A DNA stretch of 57,394 bases, taken from contig NZ_JAVSNJ010000017.1 of NCBI RefSeq assembly GCF_032144095.1, positions 1-57,394 on the forward strand, read 5' to 3'. This document shows, in pieces, positions 52,362-57,394 of the stretch. This DNA comes from Sphaerochaeta sp032144095. GTDB taxonomy: Bacteria > Spirochaetota > Spirochaetia > Sphaerochaetales > Sphaerochaetaceae. Numbering within the stretch: position 1 is the stretch's first letter; every line of letters begins with the position of its first letter. Under the pieces are notes generated by a model. That model ran no database searches and had not been told where the DNA came from. It saw only the letters and a program-made list of their open reading frames with translations. The translations under genes and the position numbers were made by a program.

Positions 52362-52386
52362 GTTTTTTCTCTGAAATTGCAAGAAG

Positions 52387-52397
52387 TCAATATACAG
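52387..52397. promoter_or_regulatory. Second copy of the 11-base uxuA-promoter element
   Basis: TCAATATACAG, identical to 49749-49759, lies 110 bases before the TRAP binding-protein gene. A short palindrome GGTAT-C-ATACC (52436-52446) follows. Confidence 0.45.
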
Positions 52398-52506
52398 GAA
52401 TTATTCCATCTAAAATAGGAAGATTGTCAGGTCAAGGTATCATACCCTGTTGATATAGGTTCTACATATTTATGTCAGAATAAGTCAAAGGAAAAAGGAG
52501 AACGTG

Positions 52507-53493
52507 ATGAAAAAATTAGTGCTGATCGCTTTGTGTTCGTTGGTCATCGTATCAGGCGTGTTCGCTCAAGGTGGAGGAGAAAAGGCTACGAAATCTGGTC
52601 CCTATCTCATCAAGCTTGCAAATACCCAAGGCGAGAAAGATACCCAATCTATTGGATTGAAGGAAGCAAAGGAACGACTTGAGGCAACTGGCCTATTCAA
52701 GGTTGAGCTGTATTATTCATCATCCCTTGGTGGTACTGATGACCTTACGGAACAGGCAATTGCAGGAGCTCCCGTGCTAACAGTCTCCGATCCTGGCCGT
52801 CTGATGACCTATGTGAAGGACTTTGGTGTAATCCAGATGCCCTTTATGTTTGATGATGCTTCTGCCTTGAACAAGCTGGTTGAAACTGCTACCTATAAGG
52901 GCTGGGAACAGGAATTCGAGAAGCAAGGTATCAAATTGGTTACTTCTAACTGGTATTCTGGCGCAAGAAACTTTGTGTTGAACAAAGAAGTCAATGTTCC
53001 TGCTGACCTTAAAGGCCAGAAGATTCGCACCATTGGTAGTCCTCTCTATACTGAATCAGTCAACGCAATGGGTGCTATTGCAACCCCAATGGAATGGGCT
53101 GAAGTATATCCTGCTCTATCCCAGGGCGCTATTGATGGTGTAGAAGCCCAGACCCCTTCTGTCTACGCTACCCGTCTCTTTGAGACCAGCAAGTACATCA
53201 ACAAGACTGAGCATTTCCAGCTGATCGGCTGTGTTGTGATGGGTTCTTCCGTTTTTAATTCTTGGAGCAAAGAAGCTCAAGATGTATTTGTAAAGACTTT
53301 CAAAGAAGTTGGCAAGGAGAACCAGGGACTGGTTATGGAACTTACAGCTGAATATGAAGCTGAGATGGCCAAATCCGGAATGATAATCCGTACAGTTGAT
53401 AAGACTCCTTTCCTCAACGCAGTACAACCTGTCTATGAAAAGTTGGGCTATTCAAAAGCCAGAACAAGCATTCTTGCTGAAATTGCAAAATAA
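52507..53493 (+). CDS. TRAP transporter binding protein (DctP family)
   Basis: This 328-residue secreted protein has a signal peptide ending at GVFAQGGGE. DctP landmarks are LYYSSSLGGTDDLTEQAIAGA, PADLKGQKIRTIGSPLYTE (with the carboxylate-binding arginine) and YPALSQGAIDGVEAQ. The gene neighbours (UxaC, UxuA) point to a hexuronate such as glucuronate as ligand. ATG 52507 follows AAAAGGAG; the GTG at 52504 is less likely. A 14-base-pair hairpin follows. Confidence 0.92.
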   Translation: MKKLVLIALCSLVIVSGVFAQGGGEKATKSGPYLIKLANTQGEKDTQSIGLKEAKERLEATGLFKVELYYSSSLGGTDDLTEQAIAGAPVLTVSDPGRLMTYVKDFGVIQMPFMFDDASALNKLVETATYKGWEQEFEKQGIKLVTSNWYSGARNFVLNKEVNVPADLKGQKIRTIGSPLYTESVNAMGAIATPMEWAEVYPALSQGAIDGVEAQTPSVYATRLFETSKYINKTEHFQLIGCVVMGSSVFNSWSKEAQDVFVKTFKEVGKENQGLVMELTAEYEAEMAKSGMIIRTVDKTPFLNAVQPVYEKLGYSKARTSILAEIAK

Positions 53494-53511
53494 TAAATCT
53501 AGAAGTGCCGA

Positions 53512-53545
53512 GGCTAATGACAAAACGGGTTTTTTGTCATTAGCC
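53512..53545 (+). promoter_or_regulatory. Intergenic hairpin after the TRAP binding-protein gene
   Basis: GGCTAATGACAAAA (53512-53525) and TTTTGTCATTAGCC (53532-53545) form a perfect 14-base stem around CGGGTT, 20 bases before the next start codon. It may act as a weak terminator or RNA stabiliser. Confidence 0.75.
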
Positions 53546-53564
53546 ATCTTAGGAGTCTCTCTCA

Positions 53565-54080
53565 ATGAATGAAAAGAAAACCTTTGCTACAAAGTTGGAG
53601 CATGCTTACCAAAAATTTTGCCAGATTGAAATTTTCATTAGTGCTGTCCTATTTATGGTCATCATTGTGTTGGTTTTTACCGCAGCACTATTCCGAAAGT
53701 TTTCCATCCCCATTCAGTGGTCCATCGATGTCTCCCAACTGGCGTTTGCATGGTTAGCGTTTTTAGGTGCTGATATAGCGTTACGAAAAGGAAGCTTGGT
53801 TGGTGTTGCCTTGCTTACTGATAAACTCCCTGCGAAAATCCAATTTATTCTGAAGTGTATCTGTTATGTATTAATGTTGTTTTTGGTATTTATCTTCATT
53901 CGGTATGGCTTTGTTTTGGCGATTCAAAATTGGAACAGGGCTTTTCAAACACTTCCTGTCAGTTATTCTTTTGTTACTCTCAGCCTACCGGTAGCTGCAA
54001 TTTTAATGGTGTTTTCAATTATCCATTCTATTGTTCTTGATGTTATTTCCTTTAAGAACATAGCTAAGAAGGAGCGTTAG
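53565..54080 (+). CDS. TRAP transporter small permease (DctQ family)
   Basis: This 171-residue protein has four membrane segments. It has the DctQ landmark WSIDVSQLAFAWLAFLGADIALRKG between the second and third segments. It forms the membrane complex with the DctM protein encoded one base downstream. Its start follows TAGGAG. Confidence 0.9.
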   Translation: MNEKKTFATKLEHAYQKFCQIEIFISAVLFMVIIVLVFTAALFRKFSIPIQWSIDVSQLAFAWLAFLGADIALRKGSLVGVALLTDKLPAKIQFILKCICYVLMLFLVFIFIRYGFVLAIQNWNRAFQTLPVSYSFVTLSLPVAAILMVFSIIHSIVLDVISFKNIAKKER

Positions 54081-54081
54081 G

Positions 54082-55365
54082 ATGTGGCTGTTACTCCTAC
54101 TGTTTATAGTTTTGATCGTTATCAACATGCCCATTGCCTTTGTAATCGGTATTTCTGGAAGTGGGTATTTCCTTTTGAACAGTGACATTCCTTGGGCTGT
54201 CCTTGTCCAGAGGGTTGTTGCCCAGACACAGTCCTTCACTTTTCTTGCAGTGCCTTTTTTTCTATTTGCAGGAAACCTTATGAATGAGACTGGGATTACA
54301 AAAAACCTCTTGAGCTTGTCACGATTGCTCACCCGTAGGATGTATGGAAGCATTGCACAGGTGAATGTTATCCTTTCCACTTTGATGGGTGGGATATCTG
54401 GCAGTGCTACTGCTGATGCTGGAATGGAAATCCGCGTCCTCGGCCCTGAAATGGATCGTTTAGGGTACCCCAAGGGGTATACGGCGGCCGTTACCTGTCT
54501 TTCAAGCCTAATTACTGCAACTATTCCGCCAAGCCTTGGCTTGATTTTGTATGGTTTTGTTGGAGAAGTTTCTATTGGGAAACTATTTGTCGCTGGAATC
54601 ATTCCTGGTTTGATCATGTGCGGTGTGTTAATGATTACGGTTAACATAACCAGTCGCAAGCGAGGATTTGAAGTCCCCACGGATGATATAAAACCTGCTT
54701 CTTTCAACGAAATCCTTGATAACCTTAAATCATCGGTATGGGCACTACTGTTTCCCTTGATTCTCATCTTGGGCATCAGATTTGGTTTTTTTACACCCTC
54801 TGAAGCTGGAGCATTTGCTGTAGTATACGCCCTATTCGTAGGAATCTTTATCTATAAAGAGTTGACTTGGGAAAAATTTAAGAAGGCTTTAATCAACTCC
54901 ATTATCGACAATGGTGCCATCATTCTGATCATTGCATTCTCAGGAATTTTCAGTTATGCGCTGACCTATGGAAATGTACCTACGATTATGTCCAAGTTCA
55001 TTCTTGGCTTGACGACCAACCCTCAGGCAATGGTTTTGATAATGCTCTCTTTCTTGTTCATCACTGGAATGCTTGTAGACAGTAATGTAAACATCTTGTT
55101 GTTAACCCCAATATTCCTTCCTGTTGTGCAAGGTCTTGGAATAGACCCTGTGCATTTTGGCATATGTATGATGACTATTGTTACCATGGGTATCATGACC
55201 CCACCTGTAGGGACTGCTGTCTATATTGTGTGTGGTATTCACAATTGTAGTATTCAGGATTATGTGAAGGAATCATTACCTTTTTTTGCTGCGATAATCA
55301 TTGAAGTAATTATCTTGGTGTTTGTTCCTCAGTTGACAACATTCTTGCCTAATCTGTTGTTCTAA
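54082..55365 (+). CDS. TRAP transporter large permease (DctM family)
   Basis: This 427-residue, roughly twelve-segment permease uses a sodium gradient for uptake. Motifs include VPFFLFAGNLMNETGIT, LMGGISGSATADAGMEIRVLGPEM and MTPPVGTAVYIVCGI, as usual for DctM. It is coupled to dctQ upstream and followed after 14 bases by uxaC, so import and the first catabolic step are one transcript. Confidence 0.93.
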   Translation: MWLLLLLFIVLIVINMPIAFVIGISGSGYFLLNSDIPWAVLVQRVVAQTQSFTFLAVPFFLFAGNLMNETGITKNLLSLSRLLTRRMYGSIAQVNVILSTLMGGISGSATADAGMEIRVLGPEMDRLGYPKGYTAAVTCLSSLITATIPPSLGLILYGFVGEVSIGKLFVAGIIPGLIMCGVLMITVNITSRKRGFEVPTDDIKPASFNEILDNLKSSVWALLFPLILILGIRFGFFTPSEAGAFAVVYALFVGIFIYKELTWEKFKKALINSIIDNGAIILIIAFSGIFSYALTYGNVPTIMSKFILGLTTNPQAMVLIMLSFLFITGMLVDSNVNILLLTPIFLPVVQGLGIDPVHFGICMMTIVTMGIMTPPVGTAVYIVCGIHNCSIQDYVKESLPFFAAIIIEVIILVFVPQLTTFLPNLLF

Positions 55366-55379
55366 AGAAGGAGGTTCAC

Positions 55380-56804
55380 GTGAAACCTTTCATGGATGAT
55401 GATTTTTTGTTGGATAGCGAGACCGCTATCCAGCTTTTCTCTTTTGCCAAGGACCTTCCGATCGTCGACTATCATTGTCATCTGAGTGCAAAAGAAATAT
55501 ATGACGACAAACAATTTTCATCCATTGGATCGCTGTGGCTCGATCATGACCATTATAAATGGAGAGTCATGAGAGCCCATGGTGTCAGTGAGAATTTTGT
55601 AACGGGAGAAGCTTCACCATATGAAAAATTTTATGCCTTTGCCGGAAGTCTTCCCTATGCTATCGGAAATCCAGTGTACCACTGGTCCATGCTGGAGCTT
55701 CAAAGATATTTCGATATCTACGAACCTCTATCAGAGGCTAATGCGCAAAAGGTCTGGACCCTTGCCAATTCTATCATAGCTGAGCGCGCATATTCGCCAC
55801 GGAGTATGATAGAACTGTCCAAGGTAACGATGCTTTGTACGACTGAAGATCCTTGCGCTGATCTTTCCTATCACGCTCTTCTGAAAAATGAGTTTGTTTC
55901 CTGCTCTGTCTTACCAGCTTTCAGGCCTGACAGATTCCTTGCGATACAAAAAGCAGAGCCGTATTCTGTCGCCTTGGAAGAGTTGGGGAACCTGACAGGG
56001 GCAAACATCTGTACATATGGGCACTTGAAGGAAGCCCTAGAAAAACGGATTGATTTTTTTGATAAATCTGGTTGTATAGCCAGTGACCATGATATCAACT
56101 TACTGGTTTTTGACCCTATCTCCGACTCTCTAATGACAGCTATTATGCAGAAGTCACTAACTGGGGCTTCCCTCACATTTAAGGAAGTGCATCAATACCG
56201 CTCAACCCTGCTACTCTATCTTGCCCAAAGCTATGCAAAACGGGATTGGGCCATGGAAATGCATATCGGATGTAATAGGGACCAAAACATGAAAATGGTC
56301 CGATCTGTTGGGGAGGCTTGTGGGTATGATTCTGTTGGTGACTATTCCATCGCCTGTGATCTGGGTCTGTTTTTCAATGCATTGGAAGAAGAGGGGAAGC
56401 TTCCCAAGACGATCTTGTTCAGCCTGAATCCGAAGGACAATTGGGTATTGGCAGCCCTGGCAAATACGTACCAGAGCTCAGAAGTTGCTTCAAAAATGCA
56501 ATTGGGCGCTGCCTGGTGGATGCAAGACCATAAATATGGGATGGAGCAACAATTGCTTGCTTTGGCTAATACTGGGGTGCTCGGGCATTTCATTGGAATG
56601 CTTACCGACAGTAGATCATTCCTTTCTTATCCAAGGCATGAGTATTTTAGGAGAATCCTGTGCAACTTTATTGGCCAATATGTCGAAAAGGGTGAGTATC
56701 CGAATGACATTGAGGTCTTGAAGGTTCTTGTCGAAGATATTTGCTATAAGAATGTGGTTGTGTATTTTCAGAAAAGAAGAGGGGTGGGCTTGCTTGATTC
56801 ATAA
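55380..56804 (+). CDS. uxaC: Glucuronate/galacturonate isomerase
   Basis: This 474-residue enzyme isomerises glucuronate to fructuronate (or galacturonate to tagaturonate). It has the family start FMDDDFLLDSETA, metal-binding VDYHCHL, then LCTTEDPCADL, the conserved MEMHIGCNRDQN and GMLTDSRSFLSYPRHEYFRR at the C-terminus. The length matches E. coli UxaC. The start is GTG 55380, with AAGGAGG upstream. With UxuA and the SDR reductase it completes the route to 2-keto-3-deoxygluconate; a KDG kinase and aldolase are not in the window. Confidence 0.93.
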   Translation: MKPFMDDDFLLDSETAIQLFSFAKDLPIVDYHCHLSAKEIYDDKQFSSIGSLWLDHDHYKWRVMRAHGVSENFVTGEASPYEKFYAFAGSLPYAIGNPVYHWSMLELQRYFDIYEPLSEANAQKVWTLANSIIAERAYSPRSMIELSKVTMLCTTEDPCADLSYHALLKNEFVSCSVLPAFRPDRFLAIQKAEPYSVALEELGNLTGANICTYGHLKEALEKRIDFFDKSGCIASDHDINLLVFDPISDSLMTAIMQKSLTGASLTFKEVHQYRSTLLLYLAQSYAKRDWAMEMHIGCNRDQNMKMVRSVGEACGYDSVGDYSIACDLGLFFNALEEEGKLPKTILFSLNPKDNWVLAALANTYQSSEVASKMQLGAAWWMQDHKYGMEQQLLALANTGVLGHFIGMLTDSRSFLSYPRHEYFRRILCNFIGQYVEKGEYPNDIEVLKVLVEDICYKNVVVYFQKRRGVGLLDS

Positions 56805-57014
56805 GGGAATACAATGATTATTTCCTTACAGGCAAAAGCGTGTTTCTACATAGTTTTGAGACTCTGTTGTTCGTGGGCATATTGTAAAATTATCAGCTTC
56901 GTCGATTATTTGTATTCGAAAAATCCTCCTCGATTATTCATTATCTTGTAATTATCGAGATGTAATGGCATATTTTACTAGAGATATTCGAAATTTTCGA
57001 TAAAGAGGCCTGAT

Positions 57015-57394
57015 ATGCTTGTACAATTTATTTTTGATAATTACCTCTCATTTGGCACTAGGCAAGAATTTAGTATGTTCAGTGGGAAAAGTAGAACATT
57101 TCAAGAGAGGGTTAAACAAACAGGTAATAAAGGAATTCTTAAATTTGCTGCCCTTTTTGGTACTAATGCTTCAGGAAAGTCAAATTTTATCAAAGCATTG
57201 TCATTTATGGATCAAGCTGTAGAAGAAGGGAGCATCCCCCTAGGTCAAGGGAACAAGTATTGTCGGACTATAGCAAGTAATCGAGAAAGAACCAGTTACT
57301 TTGAGGTGATATTGCTAGAGCAAGATTGTTTTTACAGCTATGGGTTTGAAGTTCTTCTTTCCAAGGGGAATTTTACTTCTGAGTGGTTGATTAA
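57015..57394 (+). CDS. RloA-like ATPase, 3'-truncated by the window end
   Basis: An open frame from ATG 57015 runs off the end of the window, giving 126 residues. It begins FIFDNYLSFGTRQEF and has Walker A ALFGTNASGKSNFIKAL (GTNASGKS at 49-56), then YFEVILLEQDCFYSYGFEV. This is the N-terminal half of an AAA15/RloA-type ATPase like the one at 47207, though clearly not identical. AAAGAGG precedes the ATG. It is probably the first gene of a second ATPase-plus-nuclease defence pair beyond the window. The 210 AT-rich bases before it carry a TTCGA/TCGAA-rich stretch near its promoter. Confidence 0.82.
   Translation, partial: MLVQFIFDNYLSFGTRQEFSMFSGKSRTFQERVKQTGNKGILKFAALFGTNASGKSNFIKALSFMDQAVEEGSIPLGQGNKYCRTIASNRERTSYFEVILLEQDCFYSYGFEVLLSKGNFTSEWLI

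Overview
The window looks like chromosome from a free-living, fermentative spirochaete of the Sphaerochaeta type. This is inference. It rests on the moderate GC content, on secreted binding proteins whose mature N-termini read AAGVQEE, AAGAKEG, AQGGGEK or AAGQTE, and on the wealth of sugar and sugar-acid uptake systems. I saw no rRNA, tRNA, CRISPR array, transposase or integrase gene.

Layout. Positions 1-4449 hold housekeeping and small membrane genes: a MarR regulator (cut by the window edge), a DUF6544-like protein, an FAA-fold hydrolase, a TrmA/RlmD-type RNA methyltransferase, an HXXEE protein and an ICMT-like methyltransferase. Positions 4529-7195 form a PtuA/PtuB-like (Septu-type) defence cassette lying between two identical 21-bp repeats, with a long non-coding tail that can fold. 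Positions 7405-25506 carry sulfur metabolism (MetY, cysteine desulfurase), two tandem MFS exporters, a large PAS-GGDEF-HD-GYP protein, a peroxiredoxin, an Fe-S/cupin pair facing a Crp/Fnr regulator, a secreted repeat protein, two acyl-transfer genes, a KamA-family radical SAM enzyme and a 2-hydroxyacid dehydrogenase.

Positions 25836-56804 are a sugar-acid and sugar island. A TctCBA transporter, glucarate dehydratase, tartronate-semialdehyde reductase and a DHDPS-family aldolase or dehydratase form one unit. An IclR regulator and a second glucarate dehydratase follow. A GntR regulator then faces an AfuA/FbpA-type ABC operon that ends in an inositol-monophosphatase-family phosphatase; this cassette is bracketed by a 35-bp repeat made of terminator sequence. 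On the minus strand lies a sugar ABC operon with a ROK kinase and a SIS protein but no ATPase. An RloA/RloB-like (ATPase plus TOPRIM) defence pair interrupts the sugar genes. An AraC regulator, UxuA, an RraA-family protein, an SDR reductase, a TRAP transporter and UxaC then make a hexuronate pathway from import to 2-keto-3-deoxygluconate. The window ends inside a second RloA-like ATPase gene.

Regulation is unusually legible. Several promoters place the -10 box so that transcription would begin at or next to the start codon (leaderless mRNAs at 2018, 16184 and 22285). Three of the four transporter operons have a strong intergenic hairpin just after the binding-protein gene. The GntR regulator has matching operators at its own promoter and at the ABC promoter. 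An 11-base element is shared by the uxuA and TRAP promoters. The most interesting structural observation is that two unrelated cassettes (Septu-like defence and GntR/ABC/phosphatase) are each bracketed by direct repeats consisting of the 3' half of a transcription terminator.
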